Below, in pieces: positions 8,944-17,981 of a stretch of DNA of 46,323 nucleotides. How positions within the stretch are numbered: position 1 is the first letter of the stretch; every line of letters starts with the position of its first letter. The notes beneath the pieces were generated by a model, which saw nothing but the letters and a program-made list of their open reading frames with translations, searched no databases and was not told the origin of the DNA. The position numbers were made by a program, and so were the translations under genes. Location: the NCBI GenBank assembly GCA_021812945.1, contig JAKAMI010000006.1:1-46323 (forward strand), given 5' to 3'. This stretch comes from a bacterium (GTDB lineage: Bacteria; Patescibacteriota; UBA1384; XYA2-FULL-43-10; JAKAMI01).

Positions 8944-9546
8944 ATGGTAGAGCCATTAACCAAAAAGCAAAAAGAAATATACGAGTATGTGTGTAGTTAT
9001 ATCGATTTAAACGGCTACGCTCCCAGTTTTCGTGAAATTGCCGAACACTTTCATTACAGCTCGGTGGCGACCGTCGCCGAATACATCGGCATACTTGAAG
9101 ATAAAAATTATCTTTGTAAGGCCGCCTTAAAACCTCGATCTTTGCAGATCAGTACCCAATCTGACGGCGAAAGCTATGAGATCCCGCTTTTGGGGACCAT
9201 TGCTGCCGGCGCGCCCATAGAGGCTATCCGCACTCACGAGAAGATCGATATTCCCAGAGATATGCTGGGGCGAAAAACTTTTGCCCTGAAAGTCCGCGGC
9301 AATTCCATGATCGAGGATGGAATTTTTGACGGCGATTACGTCATCATCGAGCCGACCAGCTCGGCCCGGAACGGGGACATTGTTGTCGCTTTGCTCGACA
9401 ACGAAAATGTTACCTTGAAGCGGTTTTACAACGAGAAAAGCCAGATTCGTCTTCAACCCTCCAACTCGGCCCTGAAACCGATGCGTTTTGCCAAAAAGCG
9501 CGTAACTATCCAAGGTAAGGTCAAAGGAGTCATCCGGAAATTCTGA
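8944..9546 (+). CDS. lexA: LexA-type SOS repressor with S24 peptidase domain
   Basis: LTKKQKEIYEYV...GYAPSFREIAEHF winged helix; PLLGTIAAGAPIEA cleavage region; GNSMIEDGIFDGDYVII; VALLDNENVTLKRF. Confidence 0.93.
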   Translation: MVEPLTKKQKEIYEYVCSYIDLNGYAPSFREIAEHFHYSSVATVAEYIGILEDKNYLCKAALKPRSLQISTQSDGESYEIPLLGTIAAGAPIEAIRTHEKIDIPRDMLGRKTFALKVRGNSMIEDGIFDGDYVIIEPTSSARNGDIVVALLDNENVTLKRFYNEKSQIRLQPSNSALKPMRFAKKRVTIQGKVKGVIRKF

Positions 9547-9621
9547 CTCCTCAAGATGACGTCTAACAAATTGTTGGCAATCAATGATGTTGTTGTGGTA
9601 TAATCTAGCTATTGGAGGGGT

Positions 9622-10362
9622 ATGGGAATAGCAGAGGATATCAGACCGAAAAAGCACAAAGAAGACCTACCGAAAGAATCCGAGCCGGACAAGATCGAGC
9701 GGGATGATTTTGATGAGATAGTAGAGCCTGATAATATCAAAAACACCGAACATTCCACTGCCGCGACAAACGATCCAAATAGCACGTCTGAGAGTGATTT
9801 CTTTGTCGATCCAAAAAAGAAAAAACATTCCAAGCTTGCCACAAAACACAAAAAGCCGAATTACCTCTTAATAATTCTAATCCTGCTTGTTTTGGCATTC
9901 TTGGGGATTGTGGCTTATCAAAATCTCGACTACATCAAGACCAACATCCTGAAACTTAGCAAAAGCACAGTTTCAGACATCAAAATCAAAGAGGTTGGAT
10001 TATCCGGTTACTCTACAAGTTCCGACCGATCGACCGCCGTTAGCCAGCCGGCAGCCGAGACTCCGGCTCCGACCGTAGCTACTCCCGACAAAAGCTCATT
10101 CACCATCCGGGTAAGCAACGGCAACGGTTTGGCGGGTTCCGCCTTGAAAGCGGCTACTATCCTAAAAAACGCCGGCTTCAATGTAGTATCGCAAGGCAAC
10201 GCTTCCAGTTATGCGTACAGCACCACCATAATCTACTACAAATCCGGCCAGGAGCAGAGTGCCGAGCTGGTAAAAGCCGCACTTTCGACCTATTCAGCCT
10301 CAACTCGGCTCTCCGAGACTCTTACCTCCTATGACATTCTGGTGGTTGTAGGAGGGAAATAG
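9622..10362 (+). CDS. Membrane-anchored protein with LytR C-terminal domain
   Basis: Single TM (YLLIILILLVLAFLGIVAYQ) followed by a FTIRVSNGNGLAGSALKAATILKNAGFNV domain. Confidence 0.75.
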   Translation: MGIAEDIRPKKHKEDLPKESEPDKIERDDFDEIVEPDNIKNTEHSTAATNDPNSTSESDFFVDPKKKKHSKLATKHKKPNYLLIILILLVLAFLGIVAYQNLDYIKTNILKLSKSTVSDIKIKEVGLSGYSTSSDRSTAVSQPAAETPAPTVATPDKSSFTIRVSNGNGLAGSALKAATILKNAGFNVVSQGNASSYAYSTTIIYYKSGQEQSAELVKAALSTYSASTRLSETLTSYDILVVVGGK

Positions 10363-10410
10363 TAACTTCCGTAAATCCCATTCGCGAACTGTCGCCAGAG
10401 GTCATTATAA

Positions 10411-10698
10411 GTGCTTGTGTCGGCTTGGGTGCTTGGTTCGGGTCTCGAACTTGACTATCGACAAATGCAAATATTTCAGTATGTAGACAATCTTTTCTTG
10501 GCCATTCCGCCCGCGTATCGAAGTGCGACGGCCTTGTTTGTGTTGCTATTGCTGGTTTTCTCTCTTTGGCGAATAATCAAAGGCTATGGTATTTTTATAC
10601 TGATCATTATCATTCTAATCCCGGGCATCTGGCCGGCTCTTAAAACGGTCGGGGGCGATTTGCTACTTCTTCTAACTTATATTCTCTACCGAATCTGA
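10411..10698 (+). CDS. Small membrane protein, unknown function
   Basis: Hydrophobic ORF directly overlapping the next CDS by one base. Confidence 0.55.
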   Translation: MLVSAWVLGSGLELDYRQMQIFQYVDNLFLAIPPAYRSATALFVLLLLVFSLWRIIKGYGIFILIIIILIPGIWPALKTVGGDLLLLLTYILYRI

Positions 10699-11126
10699 TG
10701 AAATATTTACAGCTATCCGCATCCGACTATGTGCTCAAGCTGGAACCGGACGATGAAATTGTTTCCTCGCTCAAAAGCTTCGCACAGATTCACGGATATA
10801 ACTTTTACCGGTTTGAAGGCATTGGAGCTTTAAAGAACCCGAAGCTGGGATTTTTTGATGTAAATATTAACAAATACAGCGACAAACTCTTCCGGTCGGA
10901 TTTTGAAATTTGTTCATTTTCTGGTAATATTTCAAGGGTAGATGACAATTTTGCAGCTCATTGCCACATCGTTCTAAGCGGCAATGATTACAAAACCATC
11001 GGCGGTCATTTTCTCGAGGGGATAGTTACCGTTACCGTCGAGATTAACCTCACCGGCTTCGACAAAGCAGTTATTCGAACGAAAGATGAAAAATCCGGAC
11101 TGAATTTATTTGATTTTGGAGACTAA
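10698..11126 (+). CDS. PPC/DUF296-domain protein
   Basis: LEPDDEIVSSLKSFAQIHGYNFYRFEGIGALKNPKLGFFD; HCHIVLSGNDYKTIGGHFLEG. Confidence 0.8.
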   Translation: MKYLQLSASDYVLKLEPDDEIVSSLKSFAQIHGYNFYRFEGIGALKNPKLGFFDVNINKYSDKLFRSDFEICSFSGNISRVDDNFAAHCHIVLSGNDYKTIGGHFLEGIVTVTVEINLTGFDKAVIRTKDEKSGLNLFDFGD

Positions 11127-12374
11127 ATGGCTAAAAACAACCCGTTTCTTACCGCACAAAAACAGATTGATCTTGCCTCGAAATATCTTGAGATCGACCA
11201 CGACCTCGTCGAGATTCTCAAAGAGCCCCAAAGAGTCGTCGAAGTGGCGCTCCCCATCAGGATGGACAACGGAAAAATCAAAATCTTCAGGGGTTTTCGG
11301 TCTCAGCACAACAATTACCGCGGACCCTACAAAGGCGGTATCCGCTTTCACCCGGACGTCAACATCGATGAGATTAAAGCTCTCTCGGTCTGGATGACTT
11401 TCAAATGCGCGGCTGTCGGTATTCCTTTCGGTGGCGCCAAGGGCGGAATCATCGTCGATCCGCACAAACTCTCGAAAGCCGAGAAAGAAAAATTGACCCG
11501 AGCTTATGTCGATAAGATTTTCGAATTTATCGGGCCTTACAAAGACATACCCGCTCCAGATGTCTACACGGACGGACAAATTATGTCTTGGATACTGGAT
11601 GAATACAATCATATTAGCCGCGAGCACAATCCCGCCGTTGTTACCGGCAAACCCGTTGCCGTCGAAGGCTCTCTAGGGCGCGATACAGCTACCTCGATGG
11701 GTGGAGTCATCGTGCTTGACAAACTTTTGAAAAGAATCGGGATCGAGAGGGATAAAGCCTCGGTTGCAATCCAGGGTTTCGGCAATGCCGGCGCCAATGT
11801 CGCCGACATCCTTTACCACCAGGGTTTCAAGATTGTGGCGGTTGCCGATTCCAAAGGCGCCATCGTTTCACGCAATCAAATTGACCCGCACGCCCTCGTC
11901 GAACACAAGAAAAAAACCGGGTCCGTCATTGGATTCGAGTCGACTAGAACCGTATCAACCGATGAATTTTTGAAACTTGACGTTACCGTCATTATTCCAG
12001 CCGCCCTAGAAAACGTCTTTACAGCCGAAAATGCCGATTCGGTCAAAGCTAAGGTAATTCTGGAGCTGGCCAACGGCCCCAGCACCATTGAGGCCGACGA
12101 GATTTTCCACAAAAAGAAAATTCTGGTTATTCCGGATATTTTAGCTAATGCCGGTGGGGTAACGGTTAGTTACTTCGAATGGGCGCAAAACCTAAGTCGA
12201 GATTACTGGACCCTCGAAAAAGTCGAGTCGCGCTTACAAGAAGTCATGTCTTCCTCCTTTGAAACCATTTATGAAAAATCCTTACAACACAGTATAACTA
12301 TGCGGGTAGCGGCTTTCGTAGTCGCTATGGAACGAATTCTCAGTAGTATCAATCTAAGAGGAAACGGGAATTAG
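11127..12374 (+). CDS. gdhA: Glu/Leu/Phe/Val dehydrogenase (glutamate dehydrogenase)
   Basis: YRGPYKGGIRFHPDVNIDEIKALSVWMTFKCAAVGIPFGGAKGGI; PAPDVYTDGQIMSWI; VAIQGFGNAGANVA. Confidence 0.95.
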   Translation: MAKNNPFLTAQKQIDLASKYLEIDHDLVEILKEPQRVVEVALPIRMDNGKIKIFRGFRSQHNNYRGPYKGGIRFHPDVNIDEIKALSVWMTFKCAAVGIPFGGAKGGIIVDPHKLSKAEKEKLTRAYVDKIFEFIGPYKDIPAPDVYTDGQIMSWILDEYNHISREHNPAVVTGKPVAVEGSLGRDTATSMGGVIVLDKLLKRIGIERDKASVAIQGFGNAGANVADILYHQGFKIVAVADSKGAIVSRNQIDPHALVEHKKKTGSVIGFESTRTVSTDEFLKLDVTVIIPAALENVFTAENADSVKAKVILELANGPSTIEADEIFHKKKILVIPDILANAGGVTVSYFEWAQNLSRDYWTLEKVESRLQEVMSSSFETIYEKSLQHSITMRVAAFVVAMERILSSINLRGNGN

Positions 12375-12375
12375 T

Positions 12376-13326
12376 ATGAACTCTGATTACGACATCATAA
12401 TAGTGGGTGGGGGACCGGCCGGGTTGGCTGCGGCAATTTATTCTTCGCGCCGTTCCTTAAAAACCCTGGTTGTTGCCAAATCTATCGGCGGCCAAGCCGC
12501 CTACGCTCCGGAGATCGAAAATTATCCGGGGATCGAGAAAATCTCCGGCGGAGAAATCTCCGCTAAGTTTTACGCCCAAGCGACTAAGTTTGGGACTCAG
12601 TTCAAAAGCGAAGAAATCATCTCATTGTCCAAATCAAAAGATAAGGTATTTCATCTCAAAACGAATCGCAACGAATACAGATCAAAGGCGGTAATTTTAG
12701 CTTTCGGCAAGACTCCCAGGGACCTGGATGTTCCGGGCGAGCAAGAGCTCAAAGGACATGGTGTCTCTTACTGTGCGACTTGTGATGCTTTGTTTTTCAA
12801 GGATAAAACCGTTGCAGTTGTCGGCGGGGGGAATTCCGCCATCGAATCGGCCATCTTGCTTGCCAAAACCAGTAAATCGGTCTATCTGATCCACCGCCGG
12901 TCTGAATTTACCGCCGAAAAAGTTCTGCTAGATGAGATCAATACAAATAAAAAGATTACTTTAATTACCGATTCTGTGGTATCAAAAATTAATGGGAACC
13001 AAGTAGTTACTTCCATTGATATAAAAAATATCAGGGATGGAAAAGTCCAAAACCTAGTGCTCAACGGTATTTTTATTGAAGTCGGTTTCGTGGTGAACGC
13101 AGAATTTGTTAAAAAGCTGGTCAAACTTGATTCGAAAAGTCAAATCGAAATCGATCCTTTAAACAAAACTAAAACCGAAGGCCTCTACGCCGCAGGCGAT
13201 GTCACAGATGTTAGATATAAACAGATAATCATTGCCGCGGGAGAAGGAGCCAAAGCCGCTCTCTCGGCCTATGATTACCTAATGACTTCAAGCGGTAAAA
13301 CCGGAGTTTATTCCGCCAAATATTAA
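12376..13326 (+). CDS. trxB: Thioredoxin reductase
   Basis: IIVGGGPAGLAAAIYSSRR; active-site CATCD; VVGGGNSAIESA; GLYAAGDVTD. Confidence 0.95.
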   Translation: MNSDYDIIIVGGGPAGLAAAIYSSRRSLKTLVVAKSIGGQAAYAPEIENYPGIEKISGGEISAKFYAQATKFGTQFKSEEIISLSKSKDKVFHLKTNRNEYRSKAVILAFGKTPRDLDVPGEQELKGHGVSYCATCDALFFKDKTVAVVGGGNSAIESAILLAKTSKSVYLIHRRSEFTAEKVLLDEINTNKKITLITDSVVSKINGNQVVTSIDIKNIRDGKVQNLVLNGIFIEVGFVVNAEFVKKLVKLDSKSQIEIDPLNKTKTEGLYAAGDVTDVRYKQIIIAAGEGAKAALSAYDYLMTSSGKTGVYSAKY

Positions 13327-13346
13327 GTTAACTTATCGGGAGACTA

Positions 13347-14039
13347 ATGCAAAATTATTTTGACTACTTTAAAAAAGCTTGGTTGATTTATCGGAGTAAC
13401 ATTAAAACGTTCTTTTCTTTCTCGGCGTTTATCGCCGTTTTATCGCTGGTTTCCGGCCTCGTCTCAAACTCGGTTCCTATTAATTCCAGGTTTAGCTTCC
13501 TTCCTCTTCTTCTGCCTGTTGCGATTTTTCTGGCATCATTGGTTTTTATAATCGCACTCTACCAATCCGTTAATAGGGCAATCTCAAACCAGCCGGCGCT
13601 TGATTTTAAGGATCGACTCTCTAAAAGCTTGAAACGATTCTGGCCGTTTCTTACTACCGCCATACTCGTTGGTATCATTGTTGTGGCCGGCACGATACTA
13701 CTGATTGTTCCCGGTATTCTGTTTGCAATCTGGTATTTTGCTTCTCTTTACATTTCGGCAAACGAGGACGTAAGTACTATGGCGTCTCTTGATAGGTCTA
13801 AAAGGTTGGTATCCGGCCGCTGGTGGCAAGTTTTCGGCTACATTATCATCCTCGGACTGATGGTGGGGATTCCTCTCGCCATACTCTCCATTCCCGTCAC
13901 TTATGGTTTGACCATTCCATTTGGCCAGTTAAATGCCGGCGTTATCGTATCCGCTCTAATCAGCCTGATTTTTACTCCTTTTGAGTATCTAATCGTCGGG
14001 ATGATTTACTACGATCTGAAAAATACCGCCGGGGAATAA
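13347..14039 (+). CDS. Multi-pass membrane protein, unknown function
   Basis: Several hydrophobic helices; GRWWQVFGY-type motif. Confidence 0.65.
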   Translation: MQNYFDYFKKAWLIYRSNIKTFFSFSAFIAVLSLVSGLVSNSVPINSRFSFLPLLLPVAIFLASLVFIIALYQSVNRAISNQPALDFKDRLSKSLKRFWPFLTTAILVGIIVVAGTILLIVPGILFAIWYFASLYISANEDVSTMASLDRSKRLVSGRWWQVFGYIIILGLMVGIPLAILSIPVTYGLTIPFGQLNAGVIVSALISLIFTPFEYLIVGMIYYDLKNTAGE

Positions 14040-14101
14040 AACTTTTGTTGATTAAATTAAGAGAAACCGATAATATAAGCATTATAAGTAAGTTAGTAGG
14101 C

Positions 14102-14144
14102 AACCTTTCACTGTCTCGAAGAAGTCATCGAGTGAGAAATCCCC
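14102..14144. repeat. Single-arm relic of the element at 29135-29264
   Basis: aacctttcactgtctcgaagaagtcatcgagtgagaaatcccc aligns to the reverse complement of 29217-29264. Confidence 0.7.
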
Positions 14145-14220
14145 TGCAAGATACAACGGTTAGGGCAAGGTGGTGGTTGCAGTATTGAGTCAGTTATTTA
14201 GGTATTTATTGGAGGGATAA

Positions 14221-15426
14221 ATGGAGTATTCGGATTCCGCGCACAAAGAAAGAGAAAACGACAATAGTACCGATATTGCGGTCAGAAAGGAACCGGAGGG
14301 CGGTACAACCTCAAACAATAAGAAGCCTCGATTTATTGATAAACTTAAAAAGTTTTGGTCTAACCCTAAGAACCGCATTGTTGTCGAAGCGGTTCTTGGG
14401 GTTATCGTCATTTTGGTCGTAGGCCTCATTCTCCGGCGCTGGTATTCCGAGAACAACAACTCCGGTGCGAATAACACAATTAAGTCTGCAACGACAAAAT
14501 CCGACACCGCTGTGGTTGAGACGGCTCCGAGTATTCTGGACGGAACGCTGGTCCCCAAAGCCCTTTCGACTAGACACCCTCTGGGAGTAATGGTCGAAAA
14601 TCACGTTGACGCCAGACCGCAGTCCGGACTTTCTGCCGCCGGCTTGGTCTACGAAGCTATCGCCGAGGGCGGCATCACTAGATATCTGGCTTTTTTTAGC
14701 GGCTACGATATCGCCAAGATTGGACCTATTCGAAGCGCCAGAACTTATTATGTCGACATAGCTAAGGGCTTTAACGCTTACTTCGCTCACGTCGGCGGTA
14801 ATTATAACGCTCTCTCTCTAATCAAAAGTATCAACGTTCTAGATCTGGACCAATTTGCCAATCCCGCGGCCTACTGGCGCGACACATCTAGAAGGGTTGC
14901 GACCGAACACACGGTTTACTCATCAACCGAAAAACTTTACTCTTTGGCAGCCAAAAAGCAATTTACTTCGGACAACACCTTTACGCCTCTAAAATTCAAG
15001 GTGGATGCGGCGGAGGCTGCACGGCCGGCGAGTCAAAAAGTTAAAATAGAGTTCAGCTCTGACGGCTACACGGATACTTTCAATTACGACCCGAAAACCA
15101 ATACTTACCCTAGATCAATAGGCAGTTTACCTGATCAGGACATCGAAACCGGCAAACGTATCGCCCCCAAAAATTTGATCCTTCAAGAAGTCACCCGCAG
15201 CGCAATTGTTACGGTAATAAACGAAAAAGGCTACGCCTACGATTTATCGTCTGGGGGTAAAGTTACCATTTTTCAAGATGGCAAACAAGTGATCGGAACA
15301 TGGAAACATCCGAACGACTCCGACCGGACGTTTTATTACGATTCAACCGGCAAGGAGATTGAGCTGAACCCGGGCCAGACATGGGTCTGTCTGACGCATC
15401 CGGATATTAGGACCACTATTGAATAA
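14221..15426 (+). CDS. DUF3048 (YerB-like) domain membrane-anchored protein
   Basis: N-terminal TM; HPLGVMVENHVDARPQSGLSAAGLVYEAIAEGGITRYLAFF; IGPIRSARTYYVDIAKGFNAYFAHVGG. Confidence 0.85.
   Translation: MEYSDSAHKERENDNSTDIAVRKEPEGGTTSNNKKPRFIDKLKKFWSNPKNRIVVEAVLGVIVILVVGLILRRWYSENNNSGANNTIKSATTKSDTAVVETAPSILDGTLVPKALSTRHPLGVMVENHVDARPQSGLSAAGLVYEAIAEGGITRYLAFFSGYDIAKIGPIRSARTYYVDIAKGFNAYFAHVGGNYNALSLIKSINVLDLDQFANPAAYWRDTSRRVATEHTVYSSTEKLYSLAAKKQFTSDNTFTPLKFKVDAAEAARPASQKVKIEFSSDGYTDTFNYDPKTNTYPRSIGSLPDQDIETGKRIAPKNLILQEVTRSAIVTVINEKGYAYDLSSGGKVTIFQDGKQVIGTWKHPNDSDRTFYYDSTGKEIELNPGQTWVCLTHPDIRTTIE
14361..14404. repeat. In-CDS inverted repeat taaccctaagaaccgc / gcggttcttggggtta (15/16 pairs)
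   Basis: Read directly inside the DUF3048 CDS. Confidence 0.88.
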
Positions 15427-15475
15427 TTTTAAGTAACCTAAGTGACTTGAGTCGTCTTAGTTCAAGGAGGATAAT

Positions 15476-16762
15476 ATGAGCCGGATAAAAAAAGTTGAAG
15501 CGCTTGAGATTCTTGACTCCAGAGGCAACCCTACCGTGGCCACTCAGGTGGAGCTGGAGGACGGCTCCTTAGGTATTGGTTACACTCCTTCCGGCGCTTC
15601 GGCCGGAGAGTTTGAAGCACTGGAAATCCACGACGGTGACACTAAGCGTTACGACGGTAAGGGAGTGTTGAGGGCGGTCGAAAATGTCAATTCCATCCTC
15701 GCCAAAGAGGTTGTCGGTCTCGAGGCCGACGATCTTAGGGTCGTCGACCGGAAAATGATTGAACTTGACGGTACCGCCAACAAATCCAAGTTGGGCGAAA
15801 ATGCCATCCTCTCCGTGTCTTTGGCTGTGGCTAAAGCCGCCGCCAAAAGCGAGCGTCTACCACTCTACCATTATCTGGCCAAGATTGCGGGGACGCTTGA
15901 TGAATCCGGACAGTTCACTTTACCGATTCCGATGATGAATATTTTGAACGGAGGCAAACACGCGGTCGGTTCCACCGATTTCCAGGAATTTATGATAGTC
16001 CCGATGAAATTTGAGAGCTTCAAGGAATCGGTTCGGGCCGGTGTCGAAGTTTTTCACGCCCTGCACAAAATCTTGGAGGAGAGATCATACCAGCCGTTGG
16101 TTGGCGATGAAGGCGGTTTCGCTCCAAGCCTTTTTTCCAATGAACAGGCCATCGAACTTTTAACTATGGCTATCAAGGAATCCGGACACCGTGTCGGCGA
16201 AGATATTTTTATCGCTCTGGATCCGGCAGCCTCGGTCTTTTACTATGAAGATATTTATCAACTTCACCGCGAGAATCGAACTTTTACCAGTCTGGAGCTG
16301 ATAGATTTTTACGAAGTCTGGACTCAAAAATATCCAATTATTTCGATCGAGGATCCATTGGCCGAAAATGACTGGGACGGTTTCCGCGAGATTACCAGTC
16401 GCCTGAGAGACAAAGTCTCGATCATTGGCGATGATCTTTATGCCACAAACAAAGATCGTCTAAAAAAGGGGATAGATCAAAAATCTTCCACCGGAATCCT
16501 TATAAAACCCAACCAGATCGGCACTCTTTCGGAAACTCTTGAAACCATAATGATGGCGAGAGAGGCCAAAATGCAATATATTATTTCTCATCGTTCGGGC
16601 GAGACAGAGGATTCGTTCATCGCCGACTTGGCAGTAGCCACCGGAAGCGGGAAAGTCAAGACCGGAGCGCCATGCCGAGGCGAACGCACTACCAAGTACA
16701 ATCGTCTGCTGTGGATCGAGCACGAGCTCGGCAGCAAAGCTAAGATGGGAACATGGCAATAG
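15476..16762 (+). CDS. eno: Enolase
   Basis: ILDSRGNPTV, GENAILSVSLA, PMMNILNGGKHA, SHRSGETEDSFIADLAVA; AAGGAGG SD. Confidence 0.97.
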   Translation: MSRIKKVEALEILDSRGNPTVATQVELEDGSLGIGYTPSGASAGEFEALEIHDGDTKRYDGKGVLRAVENVNSILAKEVVGLEADDLRVVDRKMIELDGTANKSKLGENAILSVSLAVAKAAAKSERLPLYHYLAKIAGTLDESGQFTLPIPMMNILNGGKHAVGSTDFQEFMIVPMKFESFKESVRAGVEVFHALHKILEERSYQPLVGDEGGFAPSLFSNEQAIELLTMAIKESGHRVGEDIFIALDPAASVFYYEDIYQLHRENRTFTSLELIDFYEVWTQKYPIISIEDPLAENDWDGFREITSRLRDKVSIIGDDLYATNKDRLKKGIDQKSSTGILIKPNQIGTLSETLETIMMAREAKMQYIISHRSGETEDSFIADLAVATGSGKVKTGAPCRGERTTKYNRLLWIEHELGSKAKMGTWQ

Positions 16763-16857
16763 GTAAAAAGTGGACAGTCGAAAATTATAAAAAGTTATAA
16801 GTTAATACTACTGCTGTTACGCAATTCGACTTTGACTGTCATCCTGAACGCTTTGAC

Positions 16858-16922
16858 TGTCATCCTGAGCTTGCGAAGAATCTCTACCTACAGAATAGAT
16901 CCTTCGCAAGCTCAGGATGACA
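16858..16922. repeat. Inverted repeat with 21-bp perfect arms tgtcatcctgagcttgcgaag / cttcgcaagctcaggatgaca
   Basis: Read directly; an extra partial direct copy (ctttgactgtcatcctga) lies just upstream. Confidence 0.92.
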
Positions 16923-16977
16923 AACATTGGCTCAGGATAACAATTAGGTAATAGTGGTAAATACTATATGATGCGAA

Positions 16978-17013
16978 ATACGAAAAAGACGCCTTGAGGC
17001 GTCTTTTTCGTAT
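16978..17013. terminator. Bidirectional intrinsic terminator between convergent eno and transglycosylase
   Basis: 16-bp perfect stem atacgaaaaagacgcc-ttga-ggcgtctttttcgtat. Confidence 0.88.
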
Positions 17014-17057
17014 ATACCTGCGTAATCTCTAAATAAGCTTAGCTGATGCTGCATCTT

Positions 17058-17783
17058 TTACTGTGCGATGCTCTCTGCTACACTCAAAACCTCATTTACA
17101 TAAGAAGTTGAGTGGTTATAAGAATAAAGAGCTTTTCTGATATCGGTTGTTCCGCCAGAAACCGCTAAATAATGGGCGGCGCCATGAATAGCGTCAACCA
17201 CATTATGAATATCGGCCACACCGTCTCCGTCACCATCGACACCCCAAGAACTCCAAGTTGAAGGTAAAAACTGCATAGGGCCGGTAGCGCCCGAAGGGTT
17301 GTACTTGTCGCCGAAAGTGTCACAACCGGTCTCAACGTAGTGAATAGCTTGAAGAATTCTCCAGTCGGCAATCCCATATCTTGAAGCAGCGGTTTTGTAA
17401 ACCGAATTTAAATCAAGATTTACGGGCGGCGAATAGGTTCTGGATTCTCGAGCCGCAACGTTACGAGCAACGACAGCTTTGGTTTTTGCCTCAGCCTCTT
17501 TTTTCTCTCGCTCAATGCGCGCAGCTTCGTCGGCTTTTGATTCACCCGGGGTAATAGTGATCGCGTTCTTAGTCTCAGAAAAGATTCTAGATTGGGTTAG
17601 ATCAAGCTTTAAGCCGATTACAGGAGTGGAACTGATCTGAGCCTCGGTACTCGAAGACACCATTATTAACGCCAGAAAAATGGCGGTTACAACGGCCTTG
17701 ATTAAATATTTAGTTTTTAGTCTCGATTTCTTAGTAATTCGATTCTTTCGAATCATTGTGCTCGCAGGATCGTTTGCTGCCAA
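17058..17783 (-). CDS. Lytic murein transglycosylase-like protein
   Basis: YGIADWRILQAIHYVETGCDTFGDKYNPSGATGPMQFLPSTWSSWGVDGDGDGVADIHNVVDAIHGAAHYL. Confidence 0.88.
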   Translation of the reverse strand: MAANDPASTMIRKNRITKKSRLKTKYLIKAVVTAIFLALIMVSSSTEAQISSTPVIGLKLDLTQSRIFSETKNAITITPGESKADEAARIEREKKEAEAKTKAVVARNVAARESRTYSPPVNLDLNSVYKTAASRYGIADWRILQAIHYVETGCDTFGDKYNPSGATGPMQFLPSTWSSWGVDGDGDGVADIHNVVDAIHGAAHYLAVSGGTTDIRKALYSYNHSTSYVNEVLSVAESIAQ

Positions 17784-17914
17784 ATCTGCCTAAACTCCAC
17801 TTTGACCCTGCAAAATAAAAATATTCGTCTCGGTTTACACCTCCACGAATACGGGGAACATTGTATCACAGTTCCTTCCCCTTGTCAAGACCCCTGTCGG
17901 CGGGGATTCTTAAA

Positions 17915-17957
17915 CAGAAATCCCACCTGTCCAAATGAGCTGGTGGGCGGATTTCTG
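17915..17957 (-). terminator. Terminator-like hairpin downstream of the orphan 17982..19187 gene
   Basis: cagaaat(ccg)cccacc / ggtgggatttctg stem followed by a T-run on the minus strand. Confidence 0.65.
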
Positions 17958-17981
17958 CTTTTTGCTTGTGGCGCGCCCGTA

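Noticed and set aside
11106-11627. Antisense ORF of 173 aa opposite gdhA
   Set aside because: Shadow ORF of a strongly conserved dehydrogenase.
14039-14221. Small RNA gene between the membrane protein and DUF3048 genes
   Set aside because: Much of it (14102-14144) aligns to an arm of the 29135-29264 repeat, so it is better explained as an element relic.
15476-16762. Unusual enolase
   Set aside because: All main active-site motifs are readable; substitutions seen are within expected family variation.
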